Source: Eucalyptus grandis (taxonomy: Eukaryota; Streptophyta; Magnoliopsida; Myrtales; Myrtaceae). From it: DNA of 64,000 nucleotides. How positions within the stretch are numbered: the first letter of the stretch is position 1; each line of letters opens with the position of its first letter. Shown one piece after another: positions 23,241 through 35,299 of the stretch. The translations under genes were made by a program, and so were the position numbers. Where the stretch lies: contig NC_052618.1 of the NCBI RefSeq assembly GCF_016545825.1, positions 7,245,398 through 7,309,397 on the forward strand, written 5' to 3'. Below the pieces are notes generated by a model. The model made no database searches. It was given only the letters and a program-made list of their open reading frames with translations, and was not told the origin of the DNA.

Positions 23241-23339
23241 TCATATCGTAAACTCAAAATCTTTTTCCAAATCACGGGTTGCAAGATGAGTAGTTTCATG
23301 CTGCAAGCAAATGACAAAAGGTTTCTCACTCATTTTCTT

Positions 23340-23575
23340 TCATATTTTTGCTTTATTTCTTTGTTTATATTTGATGGTATCCAAGAGAACGTTTTATAAT
23401 TTGAGATATTGATTTTTATTAAAAGGAAAATAAAGAGTTAGAGGCTTTTCATGATATTTGGCCTTCAAATTATTTCTATTGTGCCTACTATTGCTAATAC
23501 TTTTATTAGTTTATCTTAAAGGAAACAACATTTGTATTGATTTTTTTTAGAAAAAAATAAAAGTCGAGAGTGCAC
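23340..23575. repeat. Direct repeat, left copy (FAR1 5' flank)
   Basis: The segment containing TTTGGCCTTCAAATTATTTC and ATCTTAAAGGAAACAACAT recurs diverged at 26245-26490. The pair brackets AAA-carrying repeat copy 2. This copy lies just upstream of the minus-strand FAR1-like pseudogene and may be its 5' flank. Confidence 0.65.
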
Positions 23576-23576
23576 G

Positions 23577-25320
23577 TCGAAGGGCTCATGTTAGTACGGG
23601 ATCGTGATCGCTAGAATTGGAGCCAAGACTGATAGTGATAGGAGAGTGACTGAGAACGAGGGCTTCAACGAGGTTTTAGTGGTTGGTGACGGTGGGGGTG
23701 AGCTGGCTCTTGACTCGGACATGTGTGCAACAGCAATGAAGAGAGGTTCACGGTGGATGTTCTTGCAAGTATAAAGCTCGACGAGAGAATCGGCAAATGG
23801 CTCGTCGTCTTTCTTCACTTCACTTCAAAGGGGAGGTGAAGTATCTTACATTCATTTATTATTTTCATTTCCATTGAGAGAGAGAGAAACATGAGAAAAG
23901 TCAAGATGTGGGGCCTCAAGTACCCAATATCTTTTTCACCAAAGGGTATCCTTGTCGATATCTTGTCGATATCTTACTAGACCGGACAAGCAAGTCATCC
24001 GGTGTCTTGGCACGTGCTGCATTGTCACGACAATGCAGTCAGCTTATCGTTTCCCTTCCAGACTGCTGGGCACCCTGGCCTTCTGCCAGACCCTCCTCTG
24101 GGTAGCACTCCCGTCGGAGCTTTGCTTCACCACCCTCAGATTCCTAAAGCAGGCCTTCGGCTTTGACTCTTCTACTGCTACTTTGAAATCAACGAGAACA
24201 ACTGCGTCAACACCGTCCAACTCTAATCAGCTCCTTCGTCTTCGTCTCCTGTAGCTGCCTCTCCCTCGGTCACGCTTGCAACTCCAGCTCACCACCAGCG
24301 GCCACTCAAACAATGACTGCATCATCGACATCTTTGACGGCGTTGCCATCTAGTGGGAGCACGTGGTGAGGCAGTGGCGGTCCCAGCCTTCCTCATGGGG
24401 GCCCCTCCCCGACCAGAAGCGTGGCTTCATGCTTTAGATCAGGAAGTGCGACAATGAGCTCATCCTCGACTCCTACCTGGACTACATCATGGACAAGGCC
24501 AACGACATCCGTTGTAAGAACCAAGAACGACTTCTTAACACTAATTCGTGCGGCGGGTGGAAATCGGTTCCATTCAAGCACCCGAGCACCTTTGGCCATG
24601 GACCCATAGAGGAAGAGGGACATCATGGAGAACCTCCGTGACTTCACGGCCGGGAAGGACTTCTATCAGCAGACGGGCAGGCCTGGAAGCGGGGCTACCT
24701 ACTCTACGGCCAGGCCGGGACAGAAAAAAGCAAATATTGCCGCCATGGCCAATTTCCTTGGCTATGACATCTACGACCTTGAACTGACCAAGATGTGCTC
24801 CAACTTCGAGCGAGCAGCAGAGACCCAACTTGTCCCGAGGGAGCATCAGAGCAGAGAGCAAACAAGCCAATCAAGTGCTAGAGCAGAGCATGAAAAGGCA
24901 AAGACCCAACGAACACAGGCGTCGGAGCAAAGAGCGAAGAAGTGACGCCCAATGAGCGCCGAGCGAGAGCGAGAGCAGAGAGGGAGCGAGCACCGGAAGG
25001 AGTGAAGACAAGGGAACTGAAATTTTGAATTCATGAGAGGAAGGGAGAGAGCGGTGTCTTCCTCCTTCATAAGGAGAAAAAGGAGGAGAGAGAGTGAAAT
25101 AACTCCCCGCAGCAGGTCAAGTGTAGGTCTAGTGCGGCCATTAACATGCGCAGGCCTATTATCAAGGGAAATTTCTAAATAAGAAAGAGGAAATTAATAT
25201 TTTCTATGCGCAAAGAGCAATGGGGACAACTCATTTATGTGGAGCCACGTGGAGCTTCCTGGTTGGCTAGGGTGCATGCTGATGTGTTATGGCCGCCCCA
25301 CCTATTATTTTCTCTACGAA
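23577..25320 (+). repeat. AAA-carrying repeat, copy 2
   Basis: Same order as copy 1 (11640-13500), ending with the Z module at 24808-25320. Homology starts just after the left direct repeat near GTCGAAGGGCTCATG. The TAA that is the MITE target in copy 3 is intact here (GTGAAATAACTCC near 25100). Confidence 0.75.
24050..24815 (+). pseudogene. BCS1-type AAA ATPase fragment, copy 2 (AATP/HSR4-like)
   Basis: The same fragment as copy 1: LLGTLAFCQTLLW, YCYFEINE with VNT in another frame, a stop inside the DEKRG..L.IRK stretch (CTTTAGATC), LDSYLDYIMDKANDI, MDP plus stop, EEGHHGEPP region shifted, KDFYQQTGRP, and AAMANFLGYDIYDLELTKM. The Walker A lysine region is damaged by a small deletion (GGGACAGAAAAAAGC). 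Similarity again ends just after CSN, so the truncation predates the duplication of the whole unit. Confidence 0.85.
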
Positions 25321-26244
25321 GGAAGAGATAGCAAAGAGAGAGAAGAGGGGCAATTTTGAAAACTTTAATGAATAGGAACCATTTGGGCACGTGATTGACG
25401 AGTGGAGTTATTGTGAAAAATCACAACTAACCAATGTTTTCTCATTTTTATAAAATAATTTATGGAGTGACATGGCGTTTTTTTTTTTTTTTTTTGTCTT
25501 CTTTCAATCCACGTCACTCAAATTCAAACGCCTAACAACTACCATAGATGGATGCTTAAAAAGGGGGAGGGGGGGTTGTGCTGGAAACCAAACTATGTGT
25601 TCTTTTGTGAGATATTTGAAAATTTGAATAGAATCCGACCTTACCATAAATAGATGTAATTTCACGGAATTGACCATAACGGTGGTAATGTCGCCCCATT
25701 AAGATTGTGATTTAGGTATGGGACCCCTTCGTTGAAGTTCAATCGGAGCTTCTTCATGGATAACAACTCTGCGTTTTTTCTCAGTCTTAATAAACAATTA
25801 TCAAAAGTTGCATGTCAACATCAAATTTTATTTAAATAGTCAACTTTATATCTTGGATGTGTTATACGGCACCTCGTAAAAGGGAAAGGGAATTTGGTGG
25901 GGGTCTCAATTTGAATGGGAGACATGTCCTATAATTCAAAGCTAATGTAGCCACACTTACATCAATTTTGTACTGGGATGCCTTATTAACTAGGAGCGGC
26001 TGAATTTTGGGGGCATTAATTTTCGTTTCTTTAGGGTGATTTTATGATGTTTGCAATCCACGGCAAACGACCTTCGGCTTCGAGAGCGGAGATCTTCAAG
26101 TTCAGGATTTCATACGACGTCTGGCTTATTTGTTATACAGTGCTTCGCGTTTGTTTCTAACCTAACGTGGCAGAGACGTTCTATTGCGTTTTTTTTATTT
26201 ATTGTTCCTTCTTGAAAACCTTGGTGAGTCCACTTGTTTTCTCT
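25321..26244. other. No gene recognised
   Basis: AT-rich DNA with a poly(T) run at 25480-25495. Short frames only; nothing recognisable on either strand. Confidence 0.4.
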
Positions 26245-26490
26245 CCTATATTTTTCTTTTTTTTCCTGTTTATATTCGTTGGTCTCCGGAAGATTTGTTT
26301 TATGATTTTAGATGCTGATTTTGATAATTAAAAAAAAAAAGAATAAGAAAAGTGAGAGATTCTAGGCTTTTCGTGATATTTGGCCTTCAAATTGTTTCTG
26401 TTTTCTCTACCATTGCTAAATTACTTTTATTAATCTATCTTAAAGGAGACAACATATTTTATTGACTTTTTTAGTAAAAATTGAAGTTGG
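26245..26490. repeat. Direct repeat, right copy
   Basis: Diverged copy of 23340-23575 in the same orientation (TTTGGCCTTCAAATTGTTTC, ATCTTAAAGGAGACAACAT). Confidence 0.65.
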
Positions 26491-27099
26491 AACATGGATA
26501 GTTAGAGATGATCAGGATATTTCCTTAATTTTTCATATCACTTGGGCTTGTACATATATCTCCTTTGACCTTAAAATTCTCCAATTGAATAATTTTGTCT
26601 GGTTCATATACTTTTCATTACGAGATATATAGAAATTATACAATTCCCTCTTCCGCATATTTCTTCTCTAGGTGTGGAGAAAAGGATATCACAAGTGCCA
26701 TATGACCTTTTCAATCATTTGAGTACCACATGAGTGAAAATCAATCACTACAGTGCCTTCGGTGAGATATTTTGGTGATTGGTCTTACATGGCTTTTCAA
26801 TGAATTTTTAAATTTGATATGCCATTTAAAAAAAATAAAAATCGAAGTCTGGACAAAGGACAAGAGGACATTGCACTTGTGAGTATATGAAGCCAAACAA
26901 GGAGAAGGAGCCGAAGAAGAAGACTACAGTCCAGCTCTAGCTTCAATCGTCTGGAGCAACAAGAAGGCTCAAAAGCATATCAAGAGTCAAAGCAACGATC
27001 TTGCTTGGCCCTCAACATTTTTCCCTTTGTTTTTGTGAGAATTGATGGGAGAGGAGATTTTGTGATTTTTCCTAAATTATGGATATCATCATATGTTTA

Positions 27100-27780
27100 G
27101 AATACTTAAATATTAAACCACATATTTATGTAATAATTTAAGTTTTTAGAATAGTTGACAACGTGTGCGTTTAACTCCGCCAATCGATCTTACAAAATCT
27201 AACATGATATCAAAGATAGTGCAATCCCTTTCTTTGTGATTATGCATCCACCCTCATCAATCAAATTTCACATGCCATGGTCAAAATGTCATGTGCTGCT
27301 ACAATAGATGGCTGTGTTAAAGGCTTCAATGTGTCTATGCAGGTTGAATTTATCAAAGCAGCACAGTCCTTGATAGAAGCATTGGTTCCAAGCACTGAGA
27401 AGAAAGCTGCTTTAAATCGATTAGTCAAGCTAAACAGAAATATGGGGACTTTTCTTCATGTCACCATTACATATGCAGCCTCAAATTTTCGAGCTTTTTA
27501 AAGGATTTAACCAACCCCAGAAAAAAAAAAAAAAAAAAAAAAGGAAACCCAGCGACCCGACCCGACCCGACCCGACCCGACCCAACCCGAACCGACCTGA
27601 AACACATTAGACCATCTAATGTGTTTGGGTCTTAATCTATCGGGTCAGGTCACAGTGTGTGACCATTGTGTTTGGGTCAGGTAATTATACTTGCAAATAT
27701 TAAACCACATATTTATGTAATAATTTAAGTTTTTAGAATAGTTGATAACGATCTTACAAAATAAGATGGGATGTTGAAAC
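27100..27780. repeat. Degenerate retroelement-like unit with about 60-bp direct repeats
   Basis: The words AATATTAAACCACATATTTA and AATTTAAGTTTTTAGAATAG occur at 27107-27165 and again at 27695-27753, both followed by CGATCTTACAAAAT. The first is followed by CA-TGATATCAAAG, which resembles a degenerate LTR end plus tRNA-Met primer-binding site. Between them lie an unrecognised open segment (27277-27501), poly(A) at 27521-27542 and a (CCCGA)n run at 27555-27582. Confidence 0.45.
27277..27501 (+). other. Open segment of unknown origin
   Basis: A 74-codon frame whose part after TATGCAG looks protein-like (VEFIKAAQSLIEALVPSTE, NRLVKLNRNMG), suggesting a captured exon. The family is not recognised. 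It lies inside the degenerate direct-repeat unit. Confidence 0.35.
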
Positions 27781-27879
27781 ACGAGGGATGGGATGTTGAA
27801 ACAGACCTTTCCTAACGTCTCGCTAAAGAACAATTAAGAGAAGTTGCACCAACCCCTCAAACGTTGCCCACTGTGAAGA

Positions 27880-29600
27880 GATTGTTCAAAGAGCAATATT
27901 ATGAGTCACATGTCAAACGTGATCAAGCCGATCGTCATCAACGCTATGTGTGATGTTTTCTCAAGACTAAGATCATCTAATCAACCATCATTATCCAATC
28001 CAATGGTAATAAAGTATGTTCATAATCCCTCCTCTATTGTTGGTGCCAATAATATCAGTAAGAGTAATCAACCCCTCGTAAGAATTATGCAAAGGTTTGT
28101 TCTTCTAGTCAAAGTCACAACAATGAGAATAATCGGGGAAATATTAGTCAAAATTGTTATGATTATAACTATCACATAGAGGGGTTGAATAGGTGATTTT
28201 GCAAAAATGAAAGAATTTAAATAAATATTGCAATGAGATGACTTCTAATGAAGTGGTCAAATCTTACCAATGTACAATTCTATCATAATTAATAAAGAGA
28301 GTAATTGATAGAGAATTGCACACAAAAGTTTATAGTGGTTTAGCTTTTGCAAGCCTACGTCCACTCTCCCATGCTACAGTTTATTTGCTAGATTCATTAA
28401 GAACCGATCGGAGGTTACAAGTCCTAAGCAGTAAGTACTCAAGTATGTATGAACAACTCCTCACATTTTCAGCCTCTAAAGGGTTACATAGTATCACTCA
28501 ACAAAGACGAATGCATGAGATTACAAACACACTCTTCAAACTATCAAAATCAAAAGCTTCAAAGCTCGTGAATGCAATGTGTAATTCCTTTAGCTTCGAA
28601 ATATCCTTTTATAATCCTCCTAATCCAAGCTGATGATTGGACGTATCTCCAAGCGAACTTATCTAGCCAATCTACCCGTTGGCCTAGATCTAGTTGAGAA
28701 GATTAGATGGCTTCAGGATTGCTGAGATTGATGCTTCCCATAATTTTTGTCACCCATACAACAGATTGGGTTTCCAAAAAGTTGAGTGTTTATGAATAGA
28801 AAGAATGTTTCGCCTCTAGAAAGAAATCCTATGAAAGTTCAATCCTCTAAAGATATTTGCAAAACTTTCCTTTTGAAACTCTTTATAAATATAGCAATGA
28901 ATCAAGCCAATTTGCCACTAGCCGTTGCTCGAGTGATTTACTCCTTCCTATCCAATTGGTAAGATATATAATAACGGAAGTAATTGAGCCATGACTCTGG
29001 TTCTGATGGATAACATCTTATCACATCACATCAGACTTTTCATCCGAAAATATTTTTTTATCATAAACAAAGTCTCTAAGCTTTGCCAATCATCAAAACG
29101 ACTTAGGGAATGTTTTCTCAACAATCTCCCCATTTTTTATGATGACAAAACTTACACAAGCGGAACTTTAAAAAATATTATTAAATTTAAATAGCTCTTG
29201 AAAATAATGGTTTTAAAATGAGGCACAGTTAAACTATAAGAATGTTTGCATTGAAAGAATTTTAATGAAATTCTTATAGATAATACTCAGTATCAAAAGA
29301 TAAGAAAAATTTAACCATTCCTCTTTGCTTTTGCAATGCTCGAGCTCTTTAAGATCCTGCAAAAAGATTGTTAATGAAATTTGCAACCTCAATTACCTCA
29401 ATTATGCTAGTCCACCTTCTCACCCTTTTTGTCATCAATCAAAAATATACTAAATAAAGCATAATATCATAAGCAACTCATAGTACCTAGGTTAGTCCAA
29501 TAAGTGCAAACAACAAACCTCAGACCCTACATACTAAATGACAAAAATAGTCCAAACATTGAAAAATAAATCAAGTTAGAAGATTATTTGGAGGAGGATG
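27880..29600 (-). mobile_element. Probable LTR of a degenerate LTR retrotransposon
   Basis: The minus strand near 28310-28380 reads GGACGTAGGCTTGCAAAAGC and ACCACTATAAACTTTTGTG, wording typical of many plant LTRs of this kind. Boundaries and TSD were not found. The minus-strand reading would place this LTR 3' of the ORF remains at 29602-30782. Confidence 0.35.
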
Positions 29601-29601
29601 G

Positions 29602-30782
29602 CTAGGTTGGATCAGTGTCTAGATTGGGAACTTGAGTAGGAGCTAGAGAAGAAACTAGAGAATGAACCCTATGTTCTGGTGGCAATTGAACAAGAACATA
29701 GGATTGCATGTGATCCAAGGTACGCTCCATGTTTGTCATTATGGCATCCAAAGCTTCAACTTGGGTTATGAGAAACATGTTTGAGGTGTTCAATTCTCTT
29801 TCCATCCTATCCTTCTATTCTATCATTTTGAGTAAGGTCTGCAAAAATAGCCTATCTTCAGTGCTATCAGTAACAGGAATTCTTGATGGACCAGTCTCTA
29901 GTCCGAGTTTCATCACCATATCGATGTCATGTTGCCTCTGCTTATTAGCATTAGACTCTCCCTCAACATCTGCAATTCCTTGCCTTTTATCCTACACAAC
30001 TGGATTAGAATTATGAGTAGGGTTAGTAATTTGCTCATTAGCGATGCCATGAGTTGCTGTAGTAGGGACTTCTTCAAAAGTAGATTCTACAAATGGATGA
30101 GTCATCACTCAAACTTCCTAAGTTTCTAGGACATCGTGAAAAACTCCAGTCATGTCAGAAGGAATGGAAATAGGGTCTACAACAATATGCCTTAAGAGTC
30201 AAATACTTCTTGACTTCCTTGAGCCTTTTCAGTGCTAACAATTTCTTCTTTGTCAGCCTCATCAGAAAACTCAACGGGAATATTTTCCACTAGGTCCTCA
30301 GAATGACCAAGCTCCCCCTCAGTAGGTACCATAACTCTAGAGGAATCAACTGCAACAGCACCTATGTGCGAGGCAACATCCTATTCTCCAACAATGATCT
30401 GTTCTTGAACTGGTTCCTAATGCTCGATGATAGTTTTGTCCAAAGCAAGCTCCTAATGTTCATCAGTATTGTTGCCACCATCTAGATGATGAGTAAAATC
30501 AACATCCACCATGCTATCCTGATCATCAGTTCGTCTTAGTGGATCCTCAGCATCCTTTTACTGTTGTTCTACAATAGTATTATCCTCTATCTGTTCTACA
30601 ACCACTCTTGTTTGTATTTCCACTTCGGTTTCATTCTCTTCTTCAATATCATCATCAGTTTTAGGTTGATATGCATCAATGATATCATCCAAATCTATTG
30701 TTTCTTCTTTAGACTCGATCAAGATTTCTTCATTGAGCCTTTGCAAGATTTCGAGAGAAAGAGAGTTTGGGGGTATTATCAA
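29602..30782 (-). pseudogene. Acidic, coiled-coil-like ORF remains, probably from an LTR retroelement
   Basis: The minus strand from 30782 has an acidic frame (LDDIIDAYQPKTDDDIEEEN) that is interrupted by several stops but stays Glu/Asp/Val-rich for about 600 bp. It ends in a frame at 29805-29602 (ALDAIMTNMERTLDHMQSYV) with heptad-like spacing. No catalytic motif is visible. It may be the extra or env-like ORF of a retroelement; the family is not recognised. Confidence 0.4.
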
Positions 30783-30785
30783 TTT

Positions 30786-31418
30786 CGAGCCTATGGCCTT
30801 CTATTGACTCGGGTTTTCCCAAACCCATACCTCACATGACATCAGATGTTCACGTGTTTAATTATTTAAGCCTGTGCGAATTTTGACTAAAAAGTCACTA
30901 TTAGCCCTTTTGGGATCGACTAGAAACCCAAAAGATACATGAGATTATCTTACTATCTACGCAATCAGATCTTCTAAACTTAGGAACTTGATTATGTTAG
31001 CACTAAGGCTCACATTCTTTCGATATCTAACCTGATCACATGCTAGCTAACGCCATAGCAGCCTATTTAAGAGTTTTAATAGCATCATAACCATTCTAAA
31101 ATAGGAAAGTAACATCCAAATTGAAAAGCACAATCAATTATATCATAATAGGAGGCATGCAACCATCCTAAATTTGTCCCTAATAGAGAAAAAAAGGCAA
31201 TAAAAAAGAAGAAGCCTATTGTAAAGCGCTAAAGGCTTGTCCAATTTTAGGATTTACTCTCTTAGGGTTTTCCAAATTTTCATTGTCTAATGATTTTCTA
31301 AAACTCTAATTTTTTTATTTTTTTTTCAAATTTTCTAAATATTTTTATTATTTCCTAAAGTTTTAAACTTTTTGATAATTTTTCTAAAGTTCTAATTTTT
31401 TATTTCAAATTTTGTTAA

Positions 31419-31420
<2 letters not shown>
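30786..31420. repeat. Retroelement-like non-coding segment, shared with 60330-60960
   Basis: The phrases CCCAAACCCATACCTCACATGACAT, CACTATTAGCCCTTTTGGGA and GACTAGAAACCC reappear diverged at about 60340-60440, followed in both places by AT-rich DNA and a CTAAAGG..T-TTCAATTT..AGG stretch. The arrangement is common in plant Ty3-type non-coding leaders, but no protein domain confirms it. Confidence 0.45.

Positions 31421-31488
<68 letters not shown>
31421..31488. repeat. (ATT)n microsatellite
   Basis: About 20 near-perfect ATT/TTA triplets in a row. Confidence 0.95.
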
Positions 31489-31489
<1 letters not shown>

Positions 31490-32529
31490 CTTATTTACGA
31501 TTTTTTGATATTAAAAAAGAATTCGAACCGGGTAGACTCGGCCCGACTAAACCGACCCGGACTCAATCGGTCCGGGTTGGACTGAAAAACTAGACTGTCT
31601 TAATTCCGGCCCACTCAGAATTACTCAAAGAGGCCCACCTACATTTTTCAAAAAGAAAGGTGTCATAACTCCAGCCCACTTTCATTTTCTAATTCTCAGC
31701 CCAATCTATCCCACAACACAAAACAAGCAACCCACCACTATTTTTTTTTTTTTTTTTACGGACGACCAGCCCACAGTTAAAAGCCCGAAGCCCATTTTAA
31801 CTCTCTATCTTTCTACTATGGCCCTTTTTTTATTTTACTTTTTTCTCTCTCTTTTTTTTTTTTTATTTATTGTTTTTGCCCTTTACTATTTTGTTTTTTT
31901 TCTACTGGATCTTCAACCTCACGCCTCCTTCTTCTTCTGCAACTTTCACTGACACTGGACAACCACCAGAATTCCACAAGCATTCAAAAAAAAAAAAAAA
32001 AAAAACTTGAATCCACACACACCAACTCGGACGGTGGAGAATATAACACAAAGTCACACGAAAACACAGCAAAATACAAAGAAATCGAGCAGGGTTCGAC
32101 GAATATAAATGCAAACGTGAATCGGTTTGGAGCTAATACGTGAAAATTCCTCCGTCTTCTTTCCGGCATTTTAGCAAACGCATGACACGCACTTTGGACA
32201 GCAAGCTTGATGCTTAGTCTCGACATGTAAAGGTTTGAATCGACATTATTAGGCACAGATCAACCAATATTTCTATGCAAGATGCCTACGATCTTCGAGA
32301 AAAAATGAATTTTGAGACCGGGGGTGCTGAGAGAAAGAGCTCCTCTCTGGGGTTTCAACGAACGGCTCCGATGTCCGGGGCGGCCCAAGGGCAGTAGTGA
32401 AAACTCTCCATTTTTTCCTCCATTTTCCTGACAGCGCATTTACTGCTCAACTCCGTGCCTCCTCCCTCGTTGCCTTGCAGGCATCCGCCGCCTTCATCTC
32501 CCAAAAACGGCGCCGCCCACGACGACCCA
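31489..32529. other. Non-coding, GC-skewed leader-like DNA
   Basis: A CCGGGT/ACCCGG word cluster at 31520-31610, poly(T) at 31741-31758 and poly(A) at 31986-32005. From about 32400 the sequence becomes GC-rich and resembles a 5' UTR. Confidence 0.35.
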
Positions 32530-32656
32530 ATGGCGGATCTCCTCATCTCCTCCCCCTTCGACGACGAGAAGGCCGCCGCCGTCAGGCCCCTCCTCTCCGG
32601 GGCCTCCAGCTACGCCTCCACCGCCCCCCCCGGGCGCCGCCGCAGAGAGAGAGAGT
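32530..32656 (+). pseudogene. Possible truncated 5' coding end of an unknown gene
   Basis: An ATG in good context (CCCAATGG) opens MADLLISSPFDDEKAAAVRP followed by an Ala/Ser-rich run, then meets the duplicated segment at about 32657. It looks like the first codons of a plant gene cut off by that junction. The family is not recognised; chance in GC-rich DNA is possible. Confidence 0.3.
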
Positions 32657-33549
32657 GTGGGACCCGAACGACACGTGGCACCACGCGGCACCACGCGGCG
32701 TCCATTAAATTGGTCGTCCCCACGTCGTGGAGGTCTCCTACCCGAGATTTTCTCGTAAAACAGCACATCATCCTTGAACAATCAATGCAAGGCATTCTCT
32801 AGGAAACCACGTGCCAAATTACTGGCATTTTCTTTTTATTATTTTTTATAGAACATGTAATATTCAAACGTTTGACTTGTCAACCGGCGGGTGGCCCTCG
32901 TGCTGAAAATTAAAGCAATTAAGCTCGTCAGATAACTATAATTAGTTTAGAATTAAAAGATTCAATTAAGCTAGATATTGACTTATTTAATACGTAAAGG
33001 GGAGGTTACTTAATTCATTTCGTAGGAAAAAAAACTGATAATATTTAAAATTTTACCTACCAATCGTGATAGCAATTTTAAGGAAAGAAATTATAAATAT
33101 TTAGTAATTGTCAAACAACCATTTCTTTCCTTTTTTAACACTTAAAAATGAGTTCTTTAAGTTCTTAGCACCGATTTCTCAATATTGTCAAATGGGCCAA
33201 AATGCACATATATCAATACATTTATGTATATCGAATAAGGCCCTAAAATAGTGGTCGGTGTGGCCTCCGATTTGAGATTACTTTGAACTAGAGAAATAAT
33301 ATAATCAAAGCATCTATCCATGCAGCTCTCTTGATTTTTTTTTCCTTTCATTTAGCCATAAAACAATATAAACATATTGTGATCAAACCAAACGTGCCTA
33401 CCGTCACCCTAGCGCAATAGGTAATATAGCTTAGTTATGTTATAGTCATAATAGTTATTACATCATAACCTTATTTGTTTACCAGGAGAAATAGAGAAGT
33501 AGGCTAGAGGGAAAGTAGTAAATTTGCATCTCGAGATTACTATAGCAAC

Positions 33550-33890
33550 CTCCATGAACTCAAAACATGTGGATCAAAGCAATGGCGAGTCTGATAGTAG
33601 CTTATTTCGTGATGAATAGTCTCCATAAAATGAGGGATATAAAGAGGCTAGGCAAAAAAGAAAGAAGCTTAGGAAATTAATAAGAATGATGGAGCTGATT
33701 TCGTTGCTTTTTCAAATTAATGCCACAAGAGGAGATAGCGAGTTAGTGACCATGACAACTCAAATGACAAACATGTTACCCCGGAAAACAGTGAGGATGA
33801 TGACGATTTTTGTTTTAATCCAAGGCTTGACCATGAGAATTTTGTTTTTGAAACACCTTGCCCGTTTTTTTAAGCCAACGTGATGTACGC
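33550..33890 (+). pseudogene. Broken coding remnant in copy A
   Basis: Starts MNSKHVDQSNGESDSSLFRDE then a stop, continues KEARQKRKKLRKLIR, and shifts frame to NDGADFVAF. The equivalent in copy B (63200-63590) keeps the second frame open longer. Family unknown. Both copies carry a one-base shift between the Lys/Arg-rich stretch and NDGAD, so it was broken before duplication. Confidence 0.4.
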
Positions 33891-34223
33891 ATGGGAGTAA
33901 ACTGCTGATGAAAACTCCAATTTGTTCATATTCCTTGACCTACAATGTATACTTTCATATGTGATATTGAGGAATCGTTGACAAATCAAGACATCGATAA
34001 GAATCTACCTTTAATTAGTAAAAGCATCAATATTTCATTAGTAAAAGCTGACACCAAAACTTAGTAAAAAGCTGCCATTATTCTTTATTACTAAAAAAAA
34101 AAAAAAGGTTCCTCAATCTATCTAAAAATGGATGACTCTCCTCTATTTTTGACATTGATAAACATGCACTTACTAATCTTCTCTTCAAAATGCATTATTC
34201 TTTTTCCCTCAACATTCACATTC

Positions 34224-35299
34224 TCTCTAGCTAGAGCCGTTAATGATTTGACCCAAATTGACCCATTAACCCATTTATGATTCATTTACACCTAATGTAA
34301 ATTTTTCGACCCATACCTAACCCATACTCGACCCAACCCATATTAATTAACTATTTTCATATTTAACCAAATTTAGAAAACCTTATTCCTATGTTTTTTT
34401 AAATATTATATTACTAAAATACTTCCAAGCTTATTTCTTATATATTATTTTTTTTAAAAATGGTATTGCTAAAATAGTTTTATACAACAAAAATTTAATG
34501 GAAAATTTTATAATTTTTAAAATAATTATTTTAGTAAAAATCGATAATTATTTTTTATTTTTAAAAATAATTTTTATTTATTTTTTAATTATAATTTTTC
34601 TTTTTCTTTTTTCTTTTTTGTTCTTCTTCTTCTTTGGCTTGCCGCTGGCTACGATGGTAGACGGCAGCTGGCCACAAGCGAGCCTCAAGCTCGCTCGACT
34701 CGACGATGCCGGCAAGCTTGAGGCTCGCTAGATTTGGCGAGCTTGAGCTTGCCCCTCGCCGAACATCGCAAGGCCTCCGCCTCACTAGATCTGGCAAGCT
34801 CGAGGCTCATCGGCGTTGGGCGAGCTCGAGCTCGCCCCTCGCCAGATCTCGGCAAGGCTCGAGCCTCGCCCAACGCCGGCGAGTTCAAGTCTCGCCGGGC
34901 GTCGACGACCTCGCCGAGATCCGGCGAGCTCGCCTAATGCCAGCCAGCTCAAGGCTAGCTTGACCGGTTGCCGGCCATCATTGTGCCAGCGACTGGAGGA
35001 AGAAGAAAGAAAAAATAAATAAAATAATAATAAAAGAAAAGAAAATTTAAAAATAATTATAATTTCGGTTTAAAAAAATTGTAAAGTTAAAGAGAAAATA
35101 GAGAGATTGTAAGGTTTTGGCTTTGGGTGAAAATAAATAAGTTGATAAATAGGTCTTAAATGGGTCAGCTCCCATACATCTCACTCTCTTTATTTTTAAA
35201 ACCCATTATGGGTGCTTTAGGAAATAATGCTTCACCTATTAACGACCTATTTAAACATAAATGGGTCAATGACCCATTTTGACACCTCTATCTCTGGCT
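34224..35299. mobile_element. Mutator-like non-autonomous element with 9-bp TSD
   Basis: The element spans 34233-35290 (1,058 bp). Flanks are TCTCTAGCT (34224-34232) and TCTCTGGCT (35291-35299), a 9-bp duplication with one change. Ends are AGAGCCGTTAATGATTTGACCC and, reversed, AGAGGTGTCAAAATGGGTC, with a longer inverted region rich in GACCCATT/AATGGGTC. Copy B (63984 on) reads CTCTCTAGCCGCCTCTATC with no insert, so the boundaries rest on an empty site. A 9-bp TSD fits Mutator. The core (34630-34990) is GC-rich with GGCGAGCTCGAGCTCGCC words and no transposase. Confidence 0.85.

Noticed and set aside
27555..27582. (CCCGA)n run considered as telomere-like repeat
   Set aside because: Plant telomeres are CCCTAAA; this is a short simple repeat next to poly(A).
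34498..35022. Several overlapping open frames on both strands
   Set aside because: All result from the GC-rich repeated core of the Mutator-like element; stop-poor composition, not coding conservation.
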